From positions 1-64,000 of the forward strand of contig NZ_JYKS01000001.1 in assembly GCF_000935045.1 (NCBI RefSeq): DNA of 64,000 nt, read 5' to 3'. The translations under genes were made by a program, and so were the position numbers. This DNA comes from Pseudomonas sp. 10-1B (GTDB lineage: Bacteria; Pseudomonadota; Gammaproteobacteria; Pseudomonadales; Pseudomonadaceae). The notes under the pieces were generated by a model. It was not told the origin of the DNA. It ran no database searches and saw only the letters and a list, made by a program, of their open reading frames with translations. Below are positions 41,206 through 49,782 of the stretch, one piece after another (position 1 is the first letter of the stretch; each line of letters begins with the position of its first letter).

Positions 41206-42270
41206 ATGCATGACTGCGCATTTCGACAATGGCTGGATGCCAATGCCGAGGCTATCGACCAGGGCCTGTGCGAGCCGCAGCTGGTCCTGACGCAGATCGC
41301 CGAATCGCAGCTGTTGCGCATCGGTGTCGACCCGGCGCAGGGTGGCACCGGCGGGCAGGTTACCGATGCGGTCGAGGCCATCGCCGCCATCGCCAGCCGC
41401 TCATTGGCAGCGGCCTTCGTCTGCTGGGGCCAGCGCGCCTTTATCGAGTACCTGTTGCACAGCCCCAACCAGCCGCTGCGCGAGCGCCTGCTGCCGCGCC
41501 TGCTGACCGGCGAACTGGCCGGCGCTACCGGGTTGTCCAACGCCATGAAGTTCCTGTCCGGGATCGAAGCGCTGCAGGTGCGTGGCCGCCCCGCGGCCGA
41601 GGGTTGGCACTTGGAAGGGCGCCTGCACTGGGTGACCAACCTGCGCAAGAGTGGTTTCGTGGTGGCGGCGGCCATCGAAGACGAAAACGGTGGCACGCCG
41701 TTCGTGCTGGCCATTCCCTCCGACGTCCAAGGCCTGGAGCGCTCCGACGACCTGCAACTGATGGGGCTGCAATCGAGCAATACCGCGGCACTGGCCTTCC
41801 ATCAGGTAGCGTTGGGCCAGGACTGGTTGCTGCACGAAAATGCCCGTGAGTTCCTGCCCCGGGTACGCCCGGCGTTCCTGGCGCTGCAGTGCGGCATGGC
41901 CATCGGCCTGGCGCGGCGGGCGCTGGAGGAAGTGCAAGCACACCTGCATGGCCGTGGCTCGTTCCTCGACGAAGCCCGACAGGTGCTCGGCGAGCGCCTG
42001 GAGAACACCGTCAGCGAGCTCAAGCAAGGCCTGCTCGACGGCCGCTTCCTGCAGCAGCCAGCGGCCTTGTTCAAGCTGCGCATCACCCTGGCCGAAAGTG
42101 CTGCCGATGCGGTGCAGCTGGAGTTGCAGGCCAGTGGCGGCAAGGCCTACCTCAGCGAGTACGGCGAAGGTTTTGCCCGCCGCTGGCGCGAATCGGCCTT
42201 CGTGCCGATCGTCACGCCCAGCCTGGTGCAACTGCGTGCCGAACTGCAACGGCAGGCGGGCGCGGCATGA
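41206..42270 (+). CDS. acyl-CoA dehydrogenase-fold oxidoreductase (SfnB/DszC-like)
   Basis: The 354-residue protein has the helical-bundle and beta layout of acyl-CoA dehydrogenases: LLRIGVDPAQGGTGGQVTDAVEA, AGATGLSNAMKF and ASGGKAYLSEYGEGFARRWRE (in parts). It lacks the YEGT-type glutamate motif of true dehydrogenases. That, and its coupling to a sulfonate/nitrate-type ABC transporter, suggest a flavin monooxygenase or sulfur-acquisition role. ATG 41206 has AAAGGAG 7 bases upstream. Its stop overlaps the ATPase start (ATGA). No flavin reductase is adjacent. Confidence 0.78.
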   Translation: MHDCAFRQWLDANAEAIDQGLCEPQLVLTQIAESQLLRIGVDPAQGGTGGQVTDAVEAIAAIASRSLAAAFVCWGQRAFIEYLLHSPNQPLRERLLPRLLTGELAGATGLSNAMKFLSGIEALQVRGRPAAEGWHLEGRLHWVTNLRKSGFVVAAAIEDENGGTPFVLAIPSDVQGLERSDDLQLMGLQSSNTAALAFHQVALGQDWLLHENAREFLPRVRPAFLALQCGMAIGLARRALEEVQAHLHGRGSFLDEARQVLGERLENTVSELKQGLLDGRFLQQPAALFKLRITLAESAADAVQLELQASGGKAYLSEYGEGFARRWRESAFVPIVTPSLVQLRAELQRQAGAA

Positions 42271-43088
42271 GCCCAGTATTGCTCGAAGCCCGCGACATCA
42301 GCCTGGGCTACCCGCGCGAGGGTGGCTGGCAGGAGGTGCTGGCGCAGTTCGACCTGCAACTGGTACCGGGCGAAGTGGTGAGCATCCTCGGCCCCAGTGG
42401 TGTTGGCAAGTCCAGCCTGTTGCGGGTGCTGGCCGGCCTGCAGCAGCCCCGTGGTGGCAGCGTGACCTTGCACGGCCAGCCGCTGCAGGGGCCGCATCCA
42501 CGCCTGGCAGTGGCCTTCCAAGACCCCAGCCTGTTGCCCTGGCTGAGTCTGGAGAAGAACGTTGCCTTCGGCCTGGATTTCGCCCGCCAACCCAAGCTGG
42601 CCGCTGCCGAGCGGCGCGCGCGCGTCGACCACGCAATCGCTGCCGTGGGCCTGGCCCACGCCCGTAGCCAGTACCCGGCGCAATTGTCCGGCGGCATGGC
42701 CCAGCGTACCGCACTGGCCCGCTGCCTGGCCCGCCAGCCCGAGGTGCTGTTGCTCGACGAGCCGTTCGGTGCCCTGGATGAAGTGACCCGGGCCGACATG
42801 CAGCAACTGCTGCTGCAATTGATCGCCACCCACAACACGGCAGCGGTGTTGATTACCCACGATATCGACGAAGCGCTGCTGCTGTCCGACCGGGTCCTGC
42901 TACTGGGCAATCACCCAGCGCATATCCTCGGCCAGTGGCACATCGACCTGCCACAACCCCGGACGCAGCGGGTCGAAGAACTGGGCGCCCTGCGCATCGA
43001 AATCCTCAAAACCCTTCGGCGGGCAAGCCGCACAGTCGAACCTACCCCAACCCCGTTGCCCTCGGAGACTGTCCATGTGCATGGATGA
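42267..43088 (+). CDS. ABC transporter ATPase, nitrate/sulfonate/taurine type
   Basis: The 273-residue ATPase has Walker A GPSGVGKSS, Q-loop AFQDPSLLPW, signature LSGGMAQRTALARCLA, Walker B EVLLLDEPFGALD and switch THDIDEAL. It powers uptake with the permease at 44280 and the binding protein at 43075. Starts and stops overlap on both sides (ATGA with the upstream gene; 14 bases with the next), so four genes are translationally coupled. The substrate is inferred from the family only. Confidence 0.92.
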   Translation: MSPVLLEARDISLGYPREGGWQEVLAQFDLQLVPGEVVSILGPSGVGKSSLLRVLAGLQQPRGGSVTLHGQPLQGPHPRLAVAFQDPSLLPWLSLEKNVAFGLDFARQPKLAAAERRARVDHAIAAVGLAHARSQYPAQLSGGMAQRTALARCLARQPEVLLLDEPFGALDEVTRADMQQLLLQLIATHNTAAVLITHDIDEALLLSDRVLLLGNHPAHILGQWHIDLPQPRTQRVEELGALRIEILKTLRRASRTVEPTPTPLPSETVHVHG

Positions 43089-44280
43089 CTGCTGTTCCTC
43101 TTCTTCGCGTCGCGATTTCCTCAAACTCGGCGCCATGCTCACGGCGGCCGGTGCGCTGCCTTTGTTGTCGAGCCTGCAGGCCCGCGCCGCTGCCGAACCG
43201 GACGCGCCGGTGCGTATCGGCTACCTGCCAATTACCGACGCCACGCCGCTGCTGGTGGCACACAACAACGGCCTGTTCGAGGCCGAAGGCATCAAGGCCG
43301 AGCGGCCAGTGCTGCTGCGCAGCTGGGCACAGGTGATCGAGGCGTTCATTTCCGGCCAGGTCAACGTCATCCACCTGCTGTCGCCGATGACCGTGTGGGC
43401 CCGCTACGGCAGCAAGGTGCCGGCCAAGGTGGTGGCCTGGAACCACGTGGGCGGTTCGGGTCTGACCGTGGCGCCGGACATCACTGACATGAAACAACTG
43501 GGCGGCAAGACCGTGGCCATCCCGTTCTGGTACTCGATCCACAACGTGGTGCTGCAGCAGATGCTCAACGACAACGGCCTGACCCCCGTGTCGAAGCCAG
43601 CCAACGCGCAACTGGCCGCCAACGAGGTCAACCTGCTGGTGCTGCCGCCATCCGACATGCCCCCGGCGCTGGCCAGCAAGCGCATCGCCGGCTACATCGT
43701 CGCCGAACCGTTCAACGCCCTGGCCGAAAATCTCAAGGTTGGCCGCGTGCAGCGCTTTACCGGCGATGTGTGGCGCAACCACGCCTGCTGCGTGGTGTTC
43801 ATGCACGAACATGACCTGAACAACCGCCCGGAGTGGTCGCAGAAGGTGGTCAACGCCATCGTCAAGGCCCAGCACTGGACCCGTGACCACCGCGCCGAAG
43901 CCGCCGCCTTGCTGTCCAAGGCCGGCCCCAACAAATACACCCCGCATGAACCTGCGGTACTGACCAAGGTGCTGGCGCCGGCCGCCGAGGACCGTGCTGG
44001 CTACATTGCCAGTGGTGCCATCCGCCATCAGCAGTGGGATGAGAAGCGCATCGATTTCCAGCCTTATCCGTTCCCGAGCTACACCGAAGAGCTGGTCAAA
44101 CGCCTGAAAACCACCCTGATCGAAGGCGACAACGCGTTCCTGGCAGGGCTGGACCCGGCGCAAACCGCCCGCGACCTGGTCGACGATCGCTTCGTGCGCA
44201 ACGCCATCGCCGCAGTCGGTGGGCCGTCGGTGTTCGGCATCGCCGACAATTTCGAGCGTAGCGAGGAGTTTGCAGTCTGA
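43075..44280 (+). CDS. Tat-exported ABC substrate-binding protein, nitrate/sulfonate type
   Basis: This 401-residue periplasmic protein starts with a cysteine-rich MCMDDCCSSSS stretch, then the twin-arginine signal SRRDFLKLGAMLTAAGALP and a cleavage site near ARAAAEP. The mature part has RIGYLPITDATPLLVAHNNGLFEAEGIKAE (in parts), the NrtA/SsuA/CmpA opening. Export folded by Tat suggests a bound cofactor or metal. GGAG is 7 bases before ATG 43075; an alternative ATG at 43081 is in frame. It overlaps the ATPase gene by 14 bases. Confidence 0.88.
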   Translation: MCMDDCCSSSSRRDFLKLGAMLTAAGALPLLSSLQARAAAEPDAPVRIGYLPITDATPLLVAHNNGLFEAEGIKAERPVLLRSWAQVIEAFISGQVNVIHLLSPMTVWARYGSKVPAKVVAWNHVGGSGLTVAPDITDMKQLGGKTVAIPFWYSIHNVVLQQMLNDNGLTPVSKPANAQLAANEVNLLVLPPSDMPPALASKRIAGYIVAEPFNALAENLKVGRVQRFTGDVWRNHACCVVFMHEHDLNNRPEWSQKVVNAIVKAQHWTRDHRAEAAALLSKAGPNKYTPHEPAVLTKVLAPAAEDRAGYIASGAIRHQQWDEKRIDFQPYPFPSYTEELVKRLKTTLIEGDNAFLAGLDPAQTARDLVDDRFVRNAIAAVGGPSVFGIADNFERSEEFAV

Positions 44281-45035
44281 TGCGCACGCATGTCGTACAC
44301 GCCAGCCTTGGTCTGGCCGGGTTGCTGGGCTTGTTGCTGTTGTGGTGGGCCGGTGTTGCCGTGTTCGGCCAGGCCGATGGCCTGTCGGCGCGCTTTTCGC
44401 CGGCGGCGACCCTGGCCAGCCTGGTCGAGTTGCTGGGGCAGGGCGAGGTCTACGGGCATATCTGGGTCAGCCTCGAGCGCATCCTGGTCGGGCTGCTGCT
44501 GGCGTTGCTGATTGGCGTGCCGCTGGGCTTGCTGGTAGGCAGTTACCGGCATCTGGAGGCGGCGACCACGCCGGCGTTCCAGTTCCTGCGCATGATTTCG
44601 CCCCTGTCGTGGATGCCGGTGGTGGTGATGCTGATGGGCGTGGGTGACCAGCCGATCTACTTCTTGCTGGCGTTTGCCGCGTTGTGGCCGATCTTGCTGA
44701 ACACCGCGGCAGGGGTAAGGCAGCTGGATCCGCGCTGGCTGCAGTTGAGCCGCAGTTTGAGCGCCACGCGCTGGGAAACCTTGTGCAAGGTGATCGTGCC
44801 CGGGGTGATCGGCCATGTGCTGACCGGCGTGCGCCTGGCCATCGGCATTCTGTGGATTGTACTGGTGCCGTGCGAAATGCTTGGGGTGAGTGCAGGGCTA
44901 GGGTATTTCATTCTCGATACCCGTGACCGGCTGGCGTATTCCGAGCTGATGGCGATGGTGTTGCTGATCGGCGTGCTGGGGTTCGTGCTCGATGCCCTGG
45001 CGCGCGGACTGCATCGGCGCTGGGTGCATGGCTGA
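44280..45035 (+). CDS. ABC transporter permease, nitrate/sulfonate/taurine type
   Basis: The 251-residue permease has about six membrane segments and the EAA-type loop SRSLSATRWETLCKVIVPGVI that contacts the ATPase. LIGVPLGLLVGSYRHLEA and LRMISPLSWMPVVVMLMGVG are typical of SsuC/TauC/NrtB. Its ATG overlaps the stop of the binding protein gene (TGATG). It ends the operon, and a REP pair follows. Confidence 0.9.
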   Translation: MRTHVVHASLGLAGLLGLLLLWWAGVAVFGQADGLSARFSPAATLASLVELLGQGEVYGHIWVSLERILVGLLLALLIGVPLGLLVGSYRHLEAATTPAFQFLRMISPLSWMPVVVMLMGVGDQPIYFLLAFAALWPILLNTAAGVRQLDPRWLQLSRSLSATRWETLCKVIVPGVIGHVLTGVRLAIGILWIVLVPCEMLGVSAGLGYFILDTRDRLAYSELMAMVLLIGVLGFVLDALARGLHRRWVHG

Positions 45036-45036
45036 G

Positions 45037-45141
45037 GGGCCAGTGTGGCTTGTTCGCGGGCTTGCCCGCTCCCACAGGTTATCACCGACCTTGGGCCTTG
45101 TGATATTCCTGTGGGAGCGGGCAAGCCCGCGAATAGGCCCT
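45037..45141. repeat. REP inverted pair
   Basis: TTCGCGGGCTTGCCCGCTCC and CACAGG face CCTGTGGGAGCGGGCAAGCC and CGCGAATAGGCC. It lies between the converging permease and GNAT genes and probably ends both transcripts. Confidence 0.8.
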
Positions 45142-45145
45142 CGAA

Positions 45146-45832
45146 TCAATGCACGGTCTTGCGCTGCCTTACACATTCCTGGGCTTGAATAGCCAACTCA
45201 TCCAGCCGCTCATCGCGCATCTGTTCCGCTTCGATCATCGCATCCTCTCCCTGCTGGTTAAGCAGGTAGGTATGAATCTGCAGCACCTCAGCCGTCTGGT
45301 AGATCGGCGCAATGTCCAGCCGCCCGATCAACGCGCCACTGGCCTGCCCGGTACTGCTCATCAGCACCTGCGGCCCATTGGCGGCCACCACCTGCATGCC
45401 CATCGCCTCGAACCACGGCACCTGGCTGGCGAAGGCATTCAGCTCCACGCAGGCATGGCGCCTCTGCAGGTCGCCCAGCAGGGCACGGGCGATGCCCTGG
45501 CGGCGATGGCTGGAATGCACGGCAAGAAACGCCAGCGCGCACGCCTGCTGATCATCTTCGGCTGGCAGTGACAGGGCAAAGCCCAGCAACTGCTCCGGTG
45601 CTTCGGCATCCAGCGCCAGGGTCAGCGTCACGGCCAGGCCGCGGGTGCCGTCCAGCGCTTGCAGGTACTGGTGCACTTCCATGCCGACGCCGTACTGGTA
45701 CAGCGGGTACAACGGGTTGTCGGCAGTGATGGCGACACTGCTCAGTTCGCCGACATTGTGGATCACCAGCTCGCGGATCTGGTTCTGGAAAGATTCGGGC
45801 GGCACGCTGTCGAGGCGGCTGAGGATGAACAT
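45146..45832 (-). CDS. GNAT-family N-acetyltransferase
   Basis: The 228-residue protein carries the GNAT acetyl-CoA motif A, AFLAVHSSHRRQGIARALLG, near residues 103-122, with flanking strands (LLGFALSLP and ACVELNAFASQVPWFEAMGM). The N-terminal 60 residues and the last 60, which are helical and charged, are not typical. The substrate is unknown. The neighbouring type 2 argC on the same strand (80 bases upstream) is the only metabolic hint. Confidence 0.78.
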   Translation of the reverse strand: MFILSRLDSVPPESFQNQIRELVIHNVGELSSVAITADNPLYPLYQYGVGMEVHQYLQALDGTRGLAVTLTLALDAEAPEQLLGFALSLPAEDDQQACALAFLAVHSSHRRQGIARALLGDLQRRHACVELNAFASQVPWFEAMGMQVVAANGPQVLMSSTGQASGALIGRLDIAPIYQTAEVLQIHTYLLNQQGEDAMIEAEQMRDERLDELAIQAQECVRQRKTVH

Positions 45833-45912
45833 CGGGGGACGGGCTCCGGCGGGTGGGGATACAGCCCGCGTCGTGTCGGCGCGGGTTGTACAGTCTAACC
45901 GGTTTTGCCGTC

Positions 45913-46854
45913 TCAGCCTTGCGCCTGAAGTGCACCGAGCATCAGGTCGAGGTTTTGCACCGCAGCGCCTGAGGCGCCTTTGCCCAGGTTGTCGAACACC
46001 GCGGTGAGCAATATCTGGCCATGTTCGCGGTTGGCGTATAGCGCCAGGCGCAGATCGTTGCTGTCGTTCAACGCTTCGGGGTCGAGGTTTGCCGCCGCGC
46101 CGTGCTGGTGCAGGGGCATCACCTGGACGTGGCGGGCGCCCTGGTAGTGCTGCTCCAGGCAGGCCTGCAGCTGTTCGGCGCTGACCTGGCCTGGCAGCAG
46201 GCGCAACTGCAGCGGGATGCTCAGCACGATGCCCTGGCGGTAGGCGCCGTAGCCGGGCATGAACATCGGCCGTGCCGATAACCCAGCGTGCTGCTGGATC
46301 TCCGGTACGTGCTTGTGCGCCAGCTCCAGGCCGTACAACTGCAGGGCCGGGGCTTTGTCTGCGCCGGGTTGTTCATGCCGTTCGACTGCCGCGCGGCCGC
46401 CGCCGGAATAGCCAGAAATGGCGTGAATGTTCAGCGGGTAGTCTGCGGGCAGCAAGTTGGCCTTGACCAGCGGCCGTAGCAGGGCGATGGCCCCGGTGGG
46501 GTAGCAGCCGGGGTTGCTGACACGCTTGCTTTGCGCGATGCGCTCGGCTTGCTGCTCGTCAAGCTCCGGCAGGCCATAGACCCAGCCTGGAGTGGTGCGG
46601 TGTGCGGAGCTGGCGTCGATCACCCGCACCTGCGGGTTATGAATCGCCGCCACGGCCTCACGGGCGGCGGCGTCGGGCAGGCACAGCAGGGCGATGTCGG
46701 CGCTGTTGATCGCTTCGCGGCGGCGCTGTGGGTCTTTGCGCTCGGCTTCGGGCAAGGTCAGCAGGCGCAGGTCGGTGCGGCCTTGCAGGCGGGTATGGAT
46801 CTGCAGGCCGGTGGTGCCTTGGTCGCCGTCGATGAAGACAACAGGGGTGTGCAT
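45913..46854 (-). CDS. argC: N-acetyl-gamma-glutamyl-phosphate reductase, type 2
   Basis: This enzyme reduces N-acetylglutamyl phosphate to the semialdehyde in arginine biosynthesis. It has 313 residues, as expected for the short type 2 form. [17 protein letters not shown] is the NADP site, C117 in [14 protein letters not shown] is the catalytic cysteine, and a conserved histidine lies in the [14 protein letters not shown] region or [13 protein letters not shown] 46854 is used because the longer frame from 47001 would overlap the promoter of the divergent LysR gene. No other arginine gene is nearby, and Pseudomonas normally has a type 1 ArgC elsewhere. Confidence 0.88.
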   Translation of the reverse strand: MHTPVVFIDGDQGTTGLQIHTRLQGRTDLRLLTLPEAERKDPQRRREAINSADIALLCLPDAAAREAVAAIHNPQVRVIDASSAHRTTPGWVYGLPELDEQQAERIAQSKRVSNPGCYPTGAIALLRPLVKANLLPADYPLNIHAISGYSGGGRAAVERHEQPGADKAPALQLYGLELAHKHVPEIQQHAGLSARPMFMPGYGAYRQGIVLSIPLQLRLLPGQVSAEQLQACLEQHYQGARHVQVMPLHQHGAAANLDPEALNDSNDLRLALYANREHGQILLTAVFDNLGKGASGAAVQNLDLMLGALQAQG

Positions 46855-46915
46855 GGTTGGAGTCCGGGCGGGGAGGGATGACCTATGTTCGTTGGTGGCT
46901 TTGATAAAGGAAATT

Positions 46916-46939
46916 TGAATATGATGATCGACGTATTCA
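46916..46939. promoter_or_regulatory. LysR-type inverted repeat between argC and its divergent regulator
   Basis: TGAATA-N12-TATTCA is perfect in both arms and lies in an AT-rich stretch midway in the 170-base divergent region. Its size and spacing suit a LysR dimer. Confidence 0.6.
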
Positions 46940-47024
46940 GTTTTTCTGTATGTGTTCTTTTGTGCCAGCCCTTTCGCGGGTATATCGGCACCTCGATTCA
47001 CTCGCGAACAGGCCGGTACTGACT

Positions 47025-47906
47025 ATGCGCGAAATCAGCCTCGACCGCCTGCGCACGCTAGTGGTCATCAGCGACCTGGGCTCGTTTGCCGAGGCTGCTC
47101 GCCAGCTCAACCTGGCGCCACCCACCATCAGCCTGCACGTGGCCGAGCTGGAGGCGCGTATCGGCGCGCCGTTGCTCAGCCGCACCCGTGGCCAGGTGCG
47201 GCCCACGGCTATCGGTGAAACGCTACTGGCCCGCGCCCGCCGCCTGCTGGCTGACGCCGATCTGGCGCTGGACGAAGTACGTCGTCAGGTCGAAGGCCTG
47301 ACCGGGCGGGTACGCCTGGGCGCATCCACCGGTGCCATCGCCCATCTGCTGCCTCAAGCGTTGGCGCGCCTGCGGGTAGAACACCCGGGGATCGATGTGC
47401 AGGTGCAGGTGCTGACCTCTCAGGCATCGTTTGCGCGCTTGCGCGAGGGTACGCTGGATATCGGCCTGGTGGCCTTGCCGCAGATGGCTGGCAAAGGGCT
47501 GACGGTCAGCCCCTGGCGGCGCGACCCGATCCTGGCCTACGTACCGGCCGACTGGCAGCCGCCGACCAGGGTCACACCGGCCTGGCTGGCGCAACGGGCG
47601 TTGATCCTCAATGACAGCAGCACCCAACTGTCGCGGGTGACTGGCGAGTGGTTTGCGGCGGCGGGCCTGTACCCCGAACCGCGCATCGAGCTGAACTACA
47701 ACGATGCGATCAAAAGCCTGGTCGGCGCCGGGTATGGGGCAACGTTGTTGCCGCAGGAGGGCGAGGCGGCCGAGTTGGACCGGCGCATTGCCCGCCGGCC
47801 GCTGCGGCCGGGGCTGTGGCGGCAGTTGGGGATCGCTTGCCGGGAAGGGCAGGTGGAACGGGCCACGGGGTATGTGTTGCAGGCGTTGGCGCGGTTGCGC
47901 CAGTGA
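47025..47906 (+). CDS. LysR-family regulator divergent from argC
   Basis: The 293-residue protein has the LysR helix-turn-helix at about 1-65 (LDRLRTLVVISDLGSFAEAARQLNLAPPTIS, shown by SFAEAARQLN and PTISLHVAELE) and a periplasmic-binding-like effector domain. ATG 47025 starts the usual 20 residues before the helix-turn-helix. Divergence from argC with a palindrome between them suggests that it controls argC and perhaps itself. The effector is unknown. Confidence 0.88.
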   Translation: MREISLDRLRTLVVISDLGSFAEAARQLNLAPPTISLHVAELEARIGAPLLSRTRGQVRPTAIGETLLARARRLLADADLALDEVRRQVEGLTGRVRLGASTGAIAHLLPQALARLRVEHPGIDVQVQVLTSQASFARLREGTLDIGLVALPQMAGKGLTVSPWRRDPILAYVPADWQPPTRVTPAWLAQRALILNDSSTQLSRVTGEWFAAAGLYPEPRIELNYNDAIKSLVGAGYGATLLPQEGEAAELDRRIARRPLRPGLWRQLGIACREGQVERATGYVLQALARLRQ

Positions 47907-48013
47907 GAATACTGGGCTGAGGTGGTGCGGGGCAGGCACGGGGCAACTATGCTTTTTGCTGCGTCGAGCTGAATGCACCTCGATGAACCTTATGGTTTCC
48001 AGGAGAACGGCCC

Positions 48014-48286
48014 ATGAAATCCATGACATGCATACCTTTGCTGGTGATTGCCTCCGTCCTCAGTTTTGCCGCACACGCAGACCCTGCGAGCAACTGTGCG
48101 GCCAAGATCAAGGAGCTTGAAGACATCAAGAAAACCGATGGGTAGGCCCTGCACGGCGGCATGGCGCATGACTACCACGAGCTGTTGAAGCAGGCCAAGG
48201 AAGGGCAGGCGGCCGGCGACATGACCAAGTGCCAGGCCTCGGCTGACCGGGCCAAGACCATCTACAACAAGGCGCGTGGGAAGTAG
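48014..48286 (+). pseudogene. small secreted protein gene interrupted by an in-frame TAG
   Basis: A 90-codon frame runs from ATG 48014 to TAG 48284-48286 with one internal TAG at 48143-48145 (codon 44). AGGAG lies 10 bases before the ATG. The first half has a signal peptide (MKSMTCIPLLVIASVLSFAA, then HADPASNCAAKIKELEDI). The second half, in the same frame, reads ALHGGMAHDYHELLKQAKEG and ends in KTIYNKARGK. One cysteine on each side of the stop (NCAAK, KCQAS) would pair in the intact protein. A single base change explains the break; a sequencing error is the alternative. I do not know the function of the family. Confidence 0.7.
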
Positions 48287-48307
48287 CCCATCACAATTGC
48301 CGGTGGC

Positions 48308-48408
48308 GACTTCTTCGCGGGTAAACCCGCTCCCACAGGTACGCCACTGTCCTCAGCTCCAGTGATTTCCCTGTGGGAGCGGGTTTACCCGCGAAGAGGC
48401 CAGTGCAG
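48308..48408. repeat. REP inverted pair
   Basis: CTTCTTCGCGGGTAAACCCG and CTCCCACAGG face CCTGTGGGAGCGGGTTTACC and CGCGAAGAGGCC. It separates the broken small gene from the converging SH3 protein gene. Confidence 0.8.
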
Positions 48409-48421
48409 GCCAACGCCGCTA

Positions 48422-49072
48422 TCAGAACCAGCGATCGTTCTTCTTGCGCCCACGGGTCAGCGCCGGCAGAATCAGCCCCGCCAACAAGCCCGCACCGGCA
48501 ATGCTGCCGCCGTACACCATGTAGCGCATCATCACCTGCTTGTTCTCATCCCCCAGGCGCGCCTGGGTATCGCGCAGCTTCGACTGGCTCTGGTCGAGCT
48601 GCTCGCTCAGTGTTTTGTTGCGCGCCTCCAGTTCGTCGATCAGCTTCTTGCGCGAATCAAGCGTTTCCTGCATGCCCTGCACGCGGTTCTTCCAGCTGTC
48701 GTCGATGGTCTTCAACTGCCCGGTCAGCTCTGCGACCTGGGTATCAAGCTGCGGCAGGCGTTCGTTTTGCCCAGGTACTGCCTGCAGGTCGTTGCTGAGG
48801 ATCCACACCACATCGCCGTTCTGTCCGCGCACCTGGCTGTAGTTGCCCTGGCTGCCGAGCAAGGTCAGCTTCTGCCCTGACTTGAGCGTGCCGACGATGC
48901 GGTGGCCGTCAGTCGGGCCGCTACGCACGTAGGTGCTCAGGCTGTCGCTGACCCAGCGTGCGTCGCTGGCAGGCTCTTCGGCGTGCACCGGTGCGGCAAG
49001 GGCTACCAGGGCGGCAATCAGGCTGCCGCGCAGGACAGGGAGGGCGGAAGCAGTTGGGCGGAAATCGGGCAT
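48422..49072 (-). CDS. TIGR04211-type SH3 domain protein with coiled coil and C-terminal anchor
   Basis: The 216-residue protein has a signal peptide (about 1-30, ending VHAEE), and a bacterial SH3 domain (about 32-95, YVRSGPTDGHRIVGTLKSG, LLGSQGNYSQVRGQNGDVVWI in parts). A coiled coil spans about 105-180, rich in Gln, Leu and Glu. A membrane segment follows (YGGSIAGAGLLAGLILPAL) with a basic tail. E. coli YgiM has this layout, and a cell-envelope role is inferred. ATG 49072 gives the signal peptide directly. Confidence 0.85.
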   Translation of the reverse strand: MPDFRPTASALPVLRGSLIAALVALAAPVHAEEPASDARWVSDSLSTYVRSGPTDGHRIVGTLKSGQKLTLLGSQGNYSQVRGQNGDVVWILSNDLQAVPGQNERLPQLDTQVAELTGQLKTIDDSWKNRVQGMQETLDSRKKLIDELEARNKTLSEQLDQSQSKLRDTQARLGDENKQVMMRYMVYGGSIAGAGLLAGLILPALTRGRKKNDRWF

Positions 49073-49289
49073 GTTGGGTCTTCGCTGAAACAGGACAAAA
49101 GTAGGCCCGGCGACTGGGCCGATGAACCGGTCGGTGAGTTGACCGTCAGCCAAAGACCGTATTTTTGTCAGCAGGTTCATCACCGGATATCGGAAATATC
49201 TGCAGGATGTTGCAGAGCAGCCTGGATTTTCAAAGGCACTCCAGCCAGGAACTAGACTCAAGGGTTCACTTCGTTCATGGAGCAAGGCC

Positions 49290-49769
49290 ATGACTGCCAA
49301 GAACACCATCTGCCTCTGGTACGACAACGATGCCGAAGATGCGGCGAACTTCTATGCCAGCGTCTTTCCCGACAGCAGCGTGATTGCCTTGCACAAGGCA
49401 CCGAGTGATTACCCATCGGGCAAGGAAGGCGACGTGATCACCGTCGAGTTCACCGTCATGGGCATTCCCTGCGTGGGGCTCAATGGCGGCAAGACGTTCA
49501 GGCATTGTGAGGCGTTTTCGTTCCAGGTCAGCACCGAGGACCAGGCCGAGACCGACCGTTTGTGGGACGCCATTGTCGGCAACGGTGGCGAGGCGAGCGT
49601 TTGTGGCTGGTGCAAGGACAAATGGGGGATTTCCTGGCAGATCACCCCGCGCATTCTTATCGAAGCTATCGGCCACCCCGATCGGGCAGCGGCCAAGCGC
49701 GCGTTCGAGGCGATGATGCAGATGGGCAAGATCGATGTGGCCACCATAGAGGCGGCGTTGAAGGGGTAG
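49290..49769 (+). CDS. VOC-family PhnB-like protein
   Basis: The 159-residue protein matches the group often named 3-demethylubiquinone-9 3-methyltransferase or PhnB-like, which belongs to the VOC (glyoxalase) fold. Motifs are ICLWYDNDAEDAANFYASVF at the start, LNGGKTFRHCEAFSFQVSTED and CGWCKDKWGISWQITP. The methyltransferase label is a known misnomer for many members, and the real role is unclear. GGAGCAAGGCC precedes the ATG. Confidence 0.87.
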   Translation: MTAKNTICLWYDNDAEDAANFYASVFPDSSVIALHKAPSDYPSGKEGDVITVEFTVMGIPCVGLNGGKTFRHCEAFSFQVSTEDQAETDRLWDAIVGNGGEASVCGWCKDKWGISWQITPRILIEAIGHPDRAAAKRAFEAMMQMGKIDVATIEAALKG

Positions 49770-49782
49770 GGTGGGCTTGGCT

